Assembly (NCBI RefSeq): GCF_030386795.1
Contig: NZ_JANUQM010000007.1
Coordinates: forward strand, 124,001 to 188,000
Direction: 5' to 3'
Length of the DNA: 64,000 bases
Origin: Streptomyces sp. S.PNR 29
GTDB lineage: Bacteria; Actinomycetota; Actinomycetes; Streptomycetales; Streptomycetaceae
Part shown: piece after piece, positions 1-9,144 of the stretch
Position numbering within the stretch: position 1 is the stretch's first letter
Layout of the letters: each line of letters opens with the position of its first letter
Made by a program: the position numbers and the translations under genes
The notes under the pieces: generated by a model
Databases searched by the model: none
What the model saw: only the letters and a program-made list of their open reading frames with translations
Told to the model about the DNA's origin: nothing

Positions 1-1021
1 CCGCGGAGACCTTGTCGCCGGTGATGCGGGCCAGCCGGTCCACCGCCAGGCCGTCCGCCATGACGAGGCCCTCGAACCCCCAGCGCTCTCTGAGCAGTTC
101 GGTGAGCAGGGCGCGGTTGCCGGAGCAGGGCATGCCGTCGACCTCGTTGTAGGCGGCCATGACGGCGGCGGCTCCGGCGCGGATTCCGGCGCGGGCGGCG
201 GGAAGGTGGATCTCGTGCAGTTCCCTCCAGCCGAGCTCGGACTCGGCGGAGTTGCGGCCGCCGACGGTGGCGCCCTGTCCGGCGAAGTGCTTGAGGACGA
301 CGGGGGCCTTGTCGGCGGCGAAGAGTTCCGCGGGCTCGCCCTGCATGCCGCGTACCAGGGCTTCGGTGAGCCGTGCCGCCAGGTACGGGTCCTCCCCGAA
401 GCACTCCTCGGTCCGGCCCCACCGGGGGTCGCGGGCGATGTCGAGGGCCGAGACCAGGGCGACATGGCCGCCGCGGGCACGCAGTTCGGCGGCGGCGTGG
501 GCGGCGGCGCGCTCGTACAGCCCGGGGTCGAAGGTGGCACCGACGGCCAGGTTGACGGGCAGGACCGTGCCGTCGAGCGCCATGTGGCCGTGCGGCACCT
601 CCTCGACGAACAGCACGGGGATGCCGAGCCTGCTGCGCTCGGTCACATGCCGCTGCACCAGGTCGGTGAGGGCCGCGCTGTCCTCGGCGCCGGGGCCGCC
701 CGTGTGGTCGACGCCGGACCAGGCGTCGGCGCGCAGCAGCCCGTAGAGGGCGCCGAGCCCGGCGAAGCGCTCGGTCTCGGCGTACAGGGCCTCGGTCGGT
801 TCGAAACCGCCGTCGGGGGTGCGGCGGTAGGCGTCCCAGCCGTACATCCGCTGGTTGAGCTGGCCCGCCTTCTCGCGCAGGGTCATGCGGGAGAGCAGGT
901 CGCTCACGCGGGCGTCGACGGGGGCGGCGGGGTCGCGGTAGAGAGGGCGGGCGTCCTCGTGACCGCCGCGGCACGGGGGCGTCTGCTCGGCCTGGGCGGC
1001 CGCGTGTTCCGGAGTCGGCAT
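1..1021 (-). CDS. GH3 family beta-glycosidase, 3' part missing at window edge
   Basis: The first 340 codons are present, starting at ATG 1021 behind an AAAGGGA ribosome site; the reading frame runs off the left edge. The translation opens with a typical GH3 N-terminus (DLLSRMTLREKAGQLNQ) and carries the GH3 substrate-loop signature KHFAGQGATVGGRNSAE. Near the edge, GLVMADGLAVDRL lies where the catalytic Asp of GH3 enzymes sits. There is no signal peptide, so the enzyme is probably cytoplasmic and acts on imported oligosaccharides. It lies 42 nt downstream of the sugar kinase gene on the same strand, so the two are probably co-transcribed. Beta-glucosidase or beta-xylosidase are the usual activities; the sequence does not separate them. 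Confidence 0.88.
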   Translation of the reverse strand, partial: MPTPEHAAAQAEQTPPCRGGHEDARPLYRDPAAPVDARVSDLLSRMTLREKAGQLNQRMYGWDAYRRTPDGGFEPTEALYAETERFAGLGALYGLLRADAWSGVDHTGGPGAEDSAALTDLVQRHVTERSRLGIPVLFVEEVPHGHMALDGTVLPVNLAVGATFDPGLYERAAAHAAAELRARGGHVALVSALDIARDPRWGRTEECFGEDPYLAARLTEALVRGMQGEPAELFAADKAPVVLKHFAGQGATVGGRNSAESELGWRELHEIHLPAARAGIRAGAAAVMAAYNEVDGMPCSGNRALLTELLRERWGFEGLVMADGLAVDRLARITGDKVSA

Positions 1022-1063
1022 GCGGCCGGTCCCTTTCGTGAGTGTCTGCCTGTGAAAGGACCC

Positions 1064-2095
1064 CTAAAGGCCGATCAGGAGCCGGGCGAGCGCCACGGCC
1101 CCCCGGCAGCCGTCGGCCACCCAGTCGGCGCTGAGGCCGAGCGGGCGCAGCCGGTCGGCCAGGGGTGCGGTCAGGGGTCCGTCGGGGCCGAGCAGTCCGC
1201 CGGTGGCGACCAGCGGTTCGCCCGGGCGGGGGGCGAGCGCGCGGACGGACTCGGCCAGGTGGTCCGCGGCCCGGTCGAGGATCGCCTCCGCCACGGGGTC
1301 CTCGTCCCGCGCGGCCTGCGCGACCACGGGCGCGAGACGGGCCAGCCGGATCGGCGGCTGCGCCATGACGGCGGGCAGCAGCCGCCTGCGGTACTCCTCG
1401 CGTCGGTCCGGGGCCCACGCGTCGCCGGAGGCGTGCGGCAGCACGTCGGCCGGCAGTTCGAAGGCGCGGGCCACCGACCCGGCCAGCACCGTGGGGCCGC
1501 CGCGCCCGTCCGCCATCCGCAACGCCGCCCGCACCGCGGACCGTCCGATCCAGAACCCGCTGCCGTCGTCGCCGAGCAGCCAGCCGTCGCCGTCCACGGT
1601 GAGGGCGCAGCGGCGGCCGGAGATGCGCATCGCGACCGCTCCGGTCCCCGCCACCAGGGCCAGACCGTCGGCCGGGGCGCCGGGGGCGGAGGCGAAGGCC
1701 GCCTCGATGTCGCTGCTGATCCCGATCGCCTCGGTGGTGATGCCCAGGCCGCGCAGGGCCGCGGTGAGCGCGGTCCGGGCGTTGTGCCTGCCGGGCTCGT
1801 CCGGCGAGGTCCCCGAGGCGCCCGCGAAGCCGCCCGCCACGGCCACGACCCGGCCGCGCGCCGGCTCCGGCACCGCCTGGGCGACGGCTTCCGCCAGGTG
1901 CTCGGTGAGCCGCGGCACCGGGACGGTCAGGGCGTTGCCCGGCCCGGCGGCGCCCTCACCGAGGGAGCGCCCGTCCCGGGCGGCGGCGAGGACGGCGCGG
2001 GTACGGGTGCCGCCGGCGTCGAGCCCGACCACGAGGCCGCCCTCGGGGCCGTCCCCCCAGTCCTGGCCGCAGTCCTGGTTGAAAGAACTATTCAT
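1064..2095 (-). CDS. BadF/BadG-type N-acetylglucosamine kinase-like sugar kinase
   Basis: A 343-residue ASKHA-fold kinase. The phosphate-1 loop is LVVGLDAGGTRTRAVL near the N-terminus; LVAGTGAVAMRI and GDGWLLGDDGSGFWIG are the other ATP/sugar-binding blocks typical of BadF-family GlcNAc kinases. Start ATG 2095 is chosen because the BadF domain begins soon after it; an in-frame ATG at 2119 would add eight residues and collide with the divergent promoter. The expected role is cytoplasmic ATP-dependent phosphorylation of an amino sugar released by the neighbouring glycosidases. It is followed by the GH3 gene and faces a divergent GH5-like hydrolase. Glucosamine kinase is an alternative, since family members differ in substrate. 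Confidence 0.8.
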   Translation of the reverse strand: MNSSFNQDCGQDWGDGPEGGLVVGLDAGGTRTRAVLAAARDGRSLGEGAAGPGNALTVPVPRLTEHLAEAVAQAVPEPARGRVVAVAGGFAGASGTSPDEPGRHNARTALTAALRGLGITTEAIGISSDIEAAFASAPGAPADGLALVAGTGAVAMRISGRRCALTVDGDGWLLGDDGSGFWIGRSAVRAALRMADGRGGPTVLAGSVARAFELPADVLPHASGDAWAPDRREEYRRRLLPAVMAQPPIRLARLAPVVAQAARDEDPVAEAILDRAADHLAESVRALAPRPGEPLVATGGLLGPDGPLTAPLADRLRPLGLSADWVADGCRGAVALARLLIGL

Positions 2096-2103
2096 CGCGG
2101 ACC

Positions 2104-3384
2104 ATGGTGGTTGATACATTCGGCCACGACAAGCCCCGATCTTTGCCGTGCCCCGAGGAGGACCCCATCCACACGCTCCGCTTCGGCGTCAACTACACGC
2201 CCTGCCGCGGCTGGTTCCACTCCTGGCACGACTTCGACCCGGCGCACGCCCGCGATGATCTGGCGCAGATCGCCGGGCTCGGCCTCGACCACGTCCGGGT
2301 CTTCCACCTGTGGCCGCTGCTCCAGCCCAACCGCACCCTGATCCGCACCGCCGCCGTCGACCAGCTGGCGCACCTGGTCGATCTGGCGGCCGAGGCCGGC
2401 CTCGACGTCCTCGTGGACGGCGTGCAGGGCCATCTGTCGAGCTTCGACTTCTACCCGGAGTGGACCCGCAGCTGGCACCACCGCAACGTGTTCACGGACC
2501 CGGAGGCCATCGAGGCCCAGGCCGCGCTCCTGCGGACCCTGGGCCACGCCCTCGCGGACCGCCCGAACCTCCTCGGCCTGCAGCTCGGCAACGAGCTCAA
2601 CAACCTGGTCGAGCACAACCCGGTGACGGCGGCGCAGGTCGACCACTACCTCGACACGCTGCTGTCCGCCGCACGGGAGGGACTGCGCGACGGGCAGCTG
2701 GCCACGCACTCCGCGTACGACGCCGCCTGGTACGGCGACGACCACCCCTTCACCCCTGAGGCCTCGGCCCGCAAGGGCGATGTGACCACCGTCCACCCGT
2801 GGGTGTTCTCCGGCGACTGCGCCCGCCGCTACGGCCCCCGCTCCCCGCAGGTCCTGCACCTGGCCGAGTACGGCACGGAGCTCGCCAAGGCCTACGCCGA
2901 GGACCCGGACCGGCTCGTCTGGGTCCAGGAGACGGGGGCGCCGGAGCCGCACATCCCGGCGGCCGACGCCCCCAAGTTCGCCCGCGCGACCGTCCTCAAC
3001 GCGGCCGGGTGCACGGGGTTGTGGGGCGTGACCTGGTGGTGCTCCCACGATGTGGACCGCGCCCTCGCCGACTACCCGGAGCTGGAGTACACCCTGGGCC
3101 TGTTCGACTCGGCGGGCCGCGCCAAGCCGATCGCCACGGCCCTGGCCGAGACCGTCGCCGAACTGCGCGCCGACCCGCCCACCCCGCACGCCCGTGACAC
3201 CGCCCTGGTGCTGGACTGCACGCCCGCCACCCGGTCGGTCTCGGGTCCGCAAGGCGCGTTCTTCGAGGCGTGGATGCGGTTGCGCACGGAAGGCGCCCGC
3301 CCGGCGGTGGTCCTGGCGGCACGGGCGGACGACGCCGGGTACCTGGCCTCGCGCGGGATCAAGGAACTCGTACGGCCGTCCTGA
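2104..3384 (+). CDS. GH5-like glycosyl hydrolase (mannanase type); start uncertain
   Basis: A TIM-barrel glycosidase of about 400-426 residues. FGVNYTPCRGWFHSW is the first strand; LGLQLGNELNN holds the Asn-Glu acid/base pair (N163-E164, counted from ATG 2104); LVWVQETGAP holds the probable nucleophile E276. The C-terminal 70 residues fall outside the barrel. No signal peptide is visible. The start is unclear. ATG 2104 gives a 21-residue, poorly family-like leader and lies only 8 nt from the divergent kinase start. The only good ribosome site, AGGAGG at 2156-2161, is placed for an ATC codon at 2167, just before the family-like sequence HTLRFGVNYTP. TTG 2143 is another option. Endo-beta-mannanase is the best guess, consistent with the beta-mannosidase at 50.2 kb. 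Confidence 0.78.
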   Translation: MVVDTFGHDKPRSLPCPEEDPIHTLRFGVNYTPCRGWFHSWHDFDPAHARDDLAQIAGLGLDHVRVFHLWPLLQPNRTLIRTAAVDQLAHLVDLAAEAGLDVLVDGVQGHLSSFDFYPEWTRSWHHRNVFTDPEAIEAQAALLRTLGHALADRPNLLGLQLGNELNNLVEHNPVTAAQVDHYLDTLLSAAREGLRDGQLATHSAYDAAWYGDDHPFTPEASARKGDVTTVHPWVFSGDCARRYGPRSPQVLHLAEYGTELAKAYAEDPDRLVWVQETGAPEPHIPAADAPKFARATVLNAAGCTGLWGVTWWCSHDVDRALADYPELEYTLGLFDSAGRAKPIATALAETVAELRADPPTPHARDTALVLDCTPATRSVSGPQGAFFEAWMRLRTEGARPAVVLAARADDAGYLASRGIKELVRPS

Positions 3385-3390
3385 CCTGCG

Positions 3391-4887
3391 TCACCTCTCC
3401 GCGCGCACCTGCCCGGTGAGCACCTCCGCAACCGCCCGCAGGTTCGCCCGTCCACGCCCGTAGGAGCACAGGGCGCCGCCCTCCGGCAGCCCGGTGTCCA
3501 CCCGCACCGCGTCCGGCCGCCGGGCGAGCAGGGCTGCGCGCAGCCGTTCCTGCCAGGGGTGCAGCCCGGCATCACAGGTGGCGACGACCAGCGGCGCGTC
3601 ACCGGTCGCACGCAGGATGGCCGCCACGACGGCGGCCGGGTCCGCCGGCTCCCCGGTGACCGCGGTCCCGGTGGCCGTGGCGTCGACGGCGCGCACCTCG
3701 GTCAGCAGGTCCTCACCGCCCCAGTTGAGCGCGGGGTGGGGCGGCGGGAACAGGTCCACGACATGGGCGCCCCGCACGGCCGGCGGCACCGCGCGACCGC
3801 GGACGGCCCGGCGTGCCGCCTCCAGCCCGGCCCCGGCGTCCCACGCGGCGACGTGGGACGCGGGGGTCGCGTACCGCTCGGCGAGCCGCCGCACCCGCCC
3901 CGCCGCCTCTCCCACGCGGTCCACCGTCAGGACGCCGGAACGCAGCGCCCCGGACACGGCGTCCCGGCAGGCCAGCGTGACCTCCAGGTCCGGTACGGCG
4001 ACGATGACCTGGTCGGCCCCGGCGGCGAGCGCGATACGTGCGCCGGCCGCCTCGCCGTACTCGTCGGCGATCGCCTTCATCTCCAGCGCGTCGCTGACCA
4101 GGACGCCCTCGAAGCCGAGCTCGTACCGGAGCAGGTCGCCGAGGATGCGGCGGCTCAGCGTCGCCGGGCGGTTCGGGTCGTACGCCGGGTAGACGACGTG
4201 GGCGCTCATGAGCATCGGCACGCCCGCGGCGACGGCCGCGCGGAACGGTTCCAGGTCGGCGCGGAGTTCCTCCTGCGGCCGCGGGTCGACCGCGAGGCCG
4301 TGGTGGCTGTCGGTCTCGGTGCCGCCGTGGCCGGGGAAGTGCTTGGCGCAGGAGGCGATGCCGCGCGCCTCGGTGGCGGTGATCCAGGCGCGCAGGTGGC
4401 GGGCGGCGAGCGCGGGGTCGGCGCCGAAGGCGCGGGTGCGCACGATGGGGTTGCGCGGCGTGTGCTGGAGGTCGGCGACCGGGGCGTAGGAAGCGGTGAT
4501 GCCGAGCGTGGCCAGGTGCCCGGCGAGCGCGTCGGCGCAGCGGGCGGTCAGATGGGGGTCGTCGGCGACGCCGAGGGCGTAGGAGCCGGGCACCTCCGGG
4601 GCGCCCGCGCCCACCAGGTGGCCGATGCCGCCGCCCTCGTTGTCGATGGCGACGAGCAGGTCCGGCCGGATGGCCCGCAGTTCGTCGGTGAGCCGCCGCA
4701 CCTGCTCGGCGTCGCGGATGTTGCGGGTGAACAGGATGACCCCGCCCAGGCCGCGGTCGACGAGTCGCTTGAGGGTGTGCGGCACGCCCGTCGTGCCGTC
4801 GAACCCGGCGACGAGACAGCGGTGGACGGCTTCGTCCAGGTCGACGGGGAGGGCGGACGAGGCGGGCGGGTGATCGGAGTGGGTCAC
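3391..4887 (-). CDS. GH3 beta-N-acetylhexosaminidase (NagZ-like)
   Basis: A 498-residue GH3 enzyme. It has the NagZ signature KHFPGHGGTETDSHHGL (about residues 182-198), whose Asp-His dyad is the general acid/base of this subfamily, and FEGVLVSDALEMKAI with the nucleophile Asp near residue 266. A C-terminal domain of about 150 residues follows the barrel, as in the longer actinobacterial forms. GTG 4887 is preferred because AGAGGATG sits just upstream; ATG 4896 is also possible. There is no signal peptide, so it likely acts on imported GlcNAc- or muropeptide-derived glycosides. It is transcribed in the same direction as the conflict operon ending at 4971, with about 80 nt between them that could hold its own promoter. 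Confidence 0.88.
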   Translation of the reverse strand: MTHSDHPPASSALPVDLDEAVHRCLVAGFDGTTGVPHTLKRLVDRGLGGVILFTRNIRDAEQVRRLTDELRAIRPDLLVAIDNEGGGIGHLVGAGAPEVPGSYALGVADDPHLTARCADALAGHLATLGITASYAPVADLQHTPRNPIVRTRAFGADPALAARHLRAWITATEARGIASCAKHFPGHGGTETDSHHGLAVDPRPQEELRADLEPFRAAVAAGVPMLMSAHVVYPAYDPNRPATLSRRILGDLLRYELGFEGVLVSDALEMKAIADEYGEAAGARIALAAGADQVIVAVPDLEVTLACRDAVSGALRSGVLTVDRVGEAAGRVRRLAERYATPASHVAAWDAGAGLEAARRAVRGRAVPPAVRGAHVVDLFPPPHPALNWGGEDLLTEVRAVDATATGTAVTGEPADPAAVVAAILRATGDAPLVVATCDAGLHPWQERLRAALLARRPDAVRVDTGLPEGGALCSYGRGRANLRAVAEVLTGQVRAER

Positions 4888-4970
4888 CCCGGACATCCTC
4901 TGGCTGGCCAAGCCTAAAGTCAACAGAAGGCATGGATGGTTGATTCACCGACCTCCGATCGTGACCCTGT

Positions 4971-7900
4971 TCAGCCGGCCGGGGGCGGGCCGGCCGAGAT
5001 GTCCCGGATCACGGACAGGACGGGCTCCAAGGAGGGGACGACCAGGTCCGCTCCCTCCGAGCGCAGCTGAGCCTCTGCCCGGTCGTTGTGCGCGAGCCCG
5101 AGGAACGGGACGCCCGCCTCCCGGCTCGCCCGGAAGTCGGCGGGCGTGGCGCCGATCATGAGGGCCCGGGCCGGGGAGGTCCCCAAGGCGGCCAAGGCCC
5201 GGACCACATCCGGAAGGAGGGAGGCCTCCGGGGTCGTGCCGCGACCGGAGACGTGCTCGACCACGGAAGCCAGACCCCGGCTTTCGAGGTAGGCCCGCAC
5301 GGTCCGCGCCGAGCAGGGCGTGGCGACGGCGACGCGCATCCCCATCGCCCGCAGGGACCGGAGCACAGGGTCCGCGTACGCGTTGGGAAAGGCGCTGCTC
5401 ACGGCGCGCAGTTCCTCCGCCGTCAGACGCTCCTGCAGTTCCCTCACCAGATCACTGCCCGGATGCCTGCGGGAGACGTAGTCCGGCAGGGCGTAGGGGT
5501 CGATGACGTCCCCGGCCGGGAGCAGCGCGCCCAGGCCGCGCGCGCGGAGCCAGGCCGCGTATTCGCGGGCGAGGTACTCGCGGCTGTGACCGGAGAACAG
5601 TCGGCACACAGTCCCGTCGAAGCCGAAGAGCACGGCCTGAGCCGAGGCGATCAGCGTGCGCAGGTCGGCCGGGCGGTCCGACGGCTGGTCAGGACGTTCG
5701 ACGGCGAGGAGACCGGTCTCGGAGCGGCGTGCGAGACGTCTTCCCGTGGTGTCGACCGACCCTTCGAACTCCGCTGTCTCGAAGTCGGCCAGATCCTCGA
5801 ACACCGTGTGGGCGAGGGAGACCGCCCCTTGGAAGCGCGTGCGCGTCCACGCCGCCGTAGCCCGGAAGTGGCTGTGGTCGAAGGAGGCCGTGTCCTCGAA
5901 CCGGGCCTCGGTGAAGCGCGCGTTCCCTGCGAACACCACGTGGCACAGGGAGGCCTCGGCGGCGAACCGGGTCTTGTAGAACTGGGCCGAGCCTCGGAAG
6001 ACCGCACGATCGAACGAGGCGGATTCCCAGAAGATGGCCCGCGAGAAACGGGCGTCGCCCTCGAACACGGCTCTGTCGAACCGCGCCTCCTCGAATTCGA
6101 CACCCTGGAAGTCGCAGCCTTCGCCGAAGACGGCCCGGTCGAAGATCGCCCGCCCGAGGACCGGGTGGAGCCCGGATTCCGGGTCCTGGAGCGCCTCCAT
6201 CAACTCGGCCAGCAGCGCCGCCGAGAACGTCGTACCGGAGAAGTCGACCCACGCCCCGGGCGACAGAGCGGCCAGATAGCGCGTCCGCTCCTGCTCCGGA
6301 ACATGTTCCAGGCACAGCCCGGCGCCCGGCAGCGCCCGCCCGGCGCAACCGTCGCCGATGCGACGGCTGCCCGTCCCGACACCGCAGCGCCTCCAGGGGA
6401 GTGCCGCGTCCGCGGCCTCCGTGAGCGCCCGTCCGAGGTCTGCGGCTCGGTCGGTGCACCACCAGCCGGAGGGGTCGGACAGCGGTCTGCCCAAGAGGGG
6501 ACCCCATCCGGCCTCCTCCTGGACCATGGAGTCGATCATGCGCAGGTGCACGCGCCGGGACAGGGCCAGCAGCAGCGGGCCTTCTTCCGCCACCAGCATC
6601 CGGTAATGCCGTCTGCGGAACTCCGCGTGGTGGAGCACCTCGACGGTCTCCCGCCCCTCCGGCCCCTCGTCCACCGCCATTCCGAGAGTCAGCGGCGCAC
6701 CCAGCCGGCCGCTGTAGTCGGCCAGCCTGTCGGGCAGTGCGGCGAGGAGCCGGCCCAGGCCGGGCAGGGCGGACGGGGCGTCCAGTTCCACGGACAGATC
6801 GGGTCTGCCTGGACCGCCCTCCCGCGTGACGGTGCCGTCCACCTCTGTGTCTTGCATCAACTCGGCGAAGAGATCCGCCACTTCGCCACTCGTCCGTCCC
6901 GGGTCGACGATGGGACCGGACTGCCGGTCGTACCACTTGATCTCGACGGCCAGGCGCAACGAGCTCGCCGTGTCCTGGCGGGCCCGTTCGAGTACCTGCC
7001 GGAATCCCTCGTCCCAGAGCAACCGGCTCGCGGACAAAGCGACGAACCTCGCCCCTGCCCGCTCCCGCCCCACGATCACACCGCTGAACTCCCCGCCCCT
7101 GGACAGGGGCGCCCCCGCGAGCTGCGGCCACCCCGTCGTGGGGTGGGGCTCGGTGATGCCGACCTTCAGCACGTTCCCCGCCGGGTGTGCCTCTCCGCCC
7201 AACCGGACGGGATCGCCGACCTCGGAGAAGGCGTCGATGTCCACCGGCACGGGTGCGGAGGGATCCGGTGACGCCCAGCGGAGCGGCTCCGGCGCTTCCG
7301 CGTCGAGGATCGTCTCCTGGGTGAGGAGCAGGGCGGCACCCGGCGTACGGCCCTCGCTCCACACGGCCCGGGCGTAGATGTTCCGGCCACCGACACTCAC
7401 GACGTACCCCGGGTCGCCACCGGCCGGGCCCAGCAGGCAAGTGAGCACCAGATGCGGTGCCACCAGGAGGCCGACGTTGTCGTCGCCGCCCGTGGAGACC
7501 ACGGGCGAGACACGCACCAGCCGGCCGGCCAGGCCGCTCGGCGCGGTATCGGCCGGGGATGCCGTCCCACGCGCGCGCCGCTCGGCGAAGGACTCCTCGC
7601 CCGCCTCCACCCGCCGCCGACCGGACGCCCCCCGGCCGACCCGCGTCGCACTGAACTCCCTGCCGGAACCCCGGCCACGGTCCAGGTGGTCCCAGACGCT
7701 CTGCCGGACCAGCTCCCGCACGGCGGCCACGTCTCCGCGCAGCTGAGAGCCGAGCAGCGCGTCGCGCACACCGGGCAGGAAGTCGAACGTCAGGTCGTCG
7801 GGCGGGACGTCGGCAACGGTCGTACCCCACGGCTCGAACAGCCCGCCGAGGGCCACCTCGGCGAGGTGGCCGTGCTCCGAGCCCGGCAGGAGGGAGTGCC

Positions 7901-9104
7901 GTACCAGCGACATGACCGGCAGGGTCAGCGGCACCGCCGCCAGGTACGCGGCGAGTTGCTGGGCGGTGGGAGAAGCGTTCGCCCGGAAGCGCTCCACAGC
8001 CGCCAGCGGGTCGGGCGCGCCGCCCGTGGCGGGCGGCTCCGTACCGGTGCCACCGTCCTGCCGTGCGTCGAGCCGCAGGCAGGCCAGGCGGTGCCATCCG
8101 CCGTCTCCGGCCACGAGACGGGCCAGTCGCGCCAGGCTCTCGGGGGACGCGGAGACCACCGGCACCACGGGCGGCGTCCCCGGCGTCGGCGTGGGTCCGC
8201 GCCGGCGCCGCGCACGGGTGCGGGGGGTGGCGGCACGCTGCCAGGACCGGCTGGGCCGGGCCGGACGGTCGGCGCGCAGGGACAGCGACACCGGCCGGAC
8301 GGCGGCGCGGGACCACAGCCGTTCGGGGAGGACGTTGAGGACGGCCACCGAGTTGTGTCCGCTCCAGTGGCGCAGCACGTCGTGCAGTGCGCCCTGTCGC
8401 CAGCCGTCGGCCACGGTGTCCGTGACCACGAGGATCAGCCGGTGCCCCGACGGGTCGGCGATCTCCGCCGGTCTGCGCGGTGGCGCGCCGCGCCGGTGCG
8501 CCACCCCGGGTGTCCCTGAGTCCGTGGTGCCGGACAGGTACCAGGTGCGTACGTCGCGGAAGACGCCGCTGCGGGTCAGGACCCGGCGCAGTTCGTCGAC
8601 CAGGTCGGTCCACAGCAGCATCGAGTGGTGGGTGTCGACGACCAGGGCGAGGTCCAGCCATCTGCTCTCGGCCGGAAGCAGTACCGGGCACGGCAGCTGC
8701 TGCTCGACGCTGCGCTCCACGGTCGCCTGCTCGTCCAGCCGGTCGCCCGGGCCGCCGATGGCCCGCCGGCCCAGGGGCCGCAGTGAGCGCATGAGGCCCA
8801 GCGGGTCGTGCAGCGAGGCCGCGCGCGCCACGCGCAGGGGTGCGCCCCAGCGCGTGCCGTCCTGTTCGGGTTCCGTAGCCGTCGTCGCGGACCGTGCCGT
8901 GAAGAGCTGCGCCTCCGGTTCGCGGGCGGGCGCTGCGGGCTGTCGCGGGCCGGGGGCCGGGAGCGGCTCGGGGGCGGGCGGCTCGGTGCGCCGGGTGCGG
9001 GTGGCGGCGTCCACCCGGGCCGCCAGCCACAGGATGTCCGCGACCTCGTCCACCCCGACGTCCGGGCCTCCCTCGGCGAACGCGCTCAGCAGCTCCTCGA
9101 TCAC
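4971..9104 (-). CDS. SAV_2336-type hub: vWA-like, pseudo-trypsin, pentapeptide-like and HAD-like domains
   Basis: A 1377-residue protein with GTG start at 9104. In order: a short helical N-terminus (about 1-32) ending VADILWLAAR, as in SAV_2336 proteins; a disordered Pro/Arg linker; a vWA-like domain (about 148-480) with a degenerate MIDAS, DTHHS at 157-161; a trypsin-like fold (about 524-700); an unassigned segment (700-980); F-centred pentapeptide-like repeats (about 985-1120, e.g. FDRAVF, RFSRAIF); and a HAD-like fold (about 1150-1370). The trypsin-like part has VLTCLL where VLTAAH is expected, and the Asp and Ser blocks are also replaced. The HAD-like part reads VLFGFDGTV, lacking the nucleophile Asp, and IGATPAD for IGDSxxD. 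It is the last gene of the operon, 40 nt after the MoxR gene. I infer an effector/adaptor hub acting by binding. Confidence 0.82.
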   Translation of the reverse strand: MIEELLSAFAEGGPDVGVDEVADILWLAARVDAATRTRRTEPPAPEPLPAPGPRQPAAPAREPEAQLFTARSATTATEPEQDGTRWGAPLRVARAASLHDPLGLMRSLRPLGRRAIGGPGDRLDEQATVERSVEQQLPCPVLLPAESRWLDLALVVDTHHSMLLWTDLVDELRRVLTRSGVFRDVRTWYLSGTTDSGTPGVAHRRGAPPRRPAEIADPSGHRLILVVTDTVADGWRQGALHDVLRHWSGHNSVAVLNVLPERLWSRAAVRPVSLSLRADRPARPSRSWQRAATPRTRARRRRGPTPTPGTPPVVPVVSASPESLARLARLVAGDGGWHRLACLRLDARQDGGTGTEPPATGGAPDPLAAVERFRANASPTAQQLAAYLAAVPLTLPVMSLVRHSLLPGSEHGHLAEVALGGLFEPWGTTVADVPPDDLTFDFLPGVRDALLGSQLRGDVAAVRELVRQSVWDHLDRGRGSGREFSATRVGRGASGRRRVEAGEESFAERRARGTASPADTAPSGLAGRLVRVSPVVSTGGDDNVGLLVAPHLVLTCLLGPAGGDPGYVVSVGGRNIYARAVWSEGRTPGAALLLTQETILDAEAPEPLRWASPDPSAPVPVDIDAFSEVGDPVRLGGEAHPAGNVLKVGITEPHPTTGWPQLAGAPLSRGGEFSGVIVGRERAGARFVALSASRLLWDEGFRQVLERARQDTASSLRLAVEIKWYDRQSGPIVDPGRTSGEVADLFAELMQDTEVDGTVTREGGPGRPDLSVELDAPSALPGLGRLLAALPDRLADYSGRLGAPLTLGMAVDEGPEGRETVEVLHHAEFRRRHYRMLVAEEGPLLLALSRRVHLRMIDSMVQEEAGWGPLLGRPLSDPSGWWCTDRAADLGRALTEAADAALPWRRCGVGTGSRRIGDGCAGRALPGAGLCLEHVPEQERTRYLAALSPGAWVDFSGTTFSAALLAELMEALQDPESGLHPVLGRAIFDRAVFGEGCDFQGVEFEEARFDRAVFEGDARFSRAIFWESASFDRAVFRGSAQFYKTRFAAEASLCHVVFAGNARFTEARFEDTASFDHSHFRATAAWTRTRFQGAVSLAHTVFEDLADFETAEFEGSVDTTGRRLARRSETGLLAVERPDQPSDRPADLRTLIASAQAVLFGFDGTVCRLFSGHSREYLAREYAAWLRARGLGALLPAGDVIDPYALPDYVSRRHPGSDLVRELQERLTAEELRAVSSAFPNAYADPVLRSLRAMGMRVAVATPCSARTVRAYLESRGLASVVEHVSGRGTTPEASLLPDVVRALAALGTSPARALMIGATPADFRASREAGVPFLGLAHNDRAEAQLRSEGADLVVPSLEPVLSVIRDISAGPPPAG

Positions 9105-9144
9105 CCGGCGGCTCGATTCCGGCGGCCTCGACGCCGTTCGTCGC

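Noticed and set aside
1028..1062. GGTCCCTTTC/GAAAGGACC as terminator between kinase and GH3 genes
   Set aside because: The arms are imperfect and include the GH3 ribosome site, so it is as likely chance symmetry.
206..2341. Long plus-strand open frame opposite the GH3 and kinase genes
   Set aside because: It is antisense to two genes with clear family motifs, is Gly/Ala/Arg-rich and shows no domain; a typical high-GC shadow frame.
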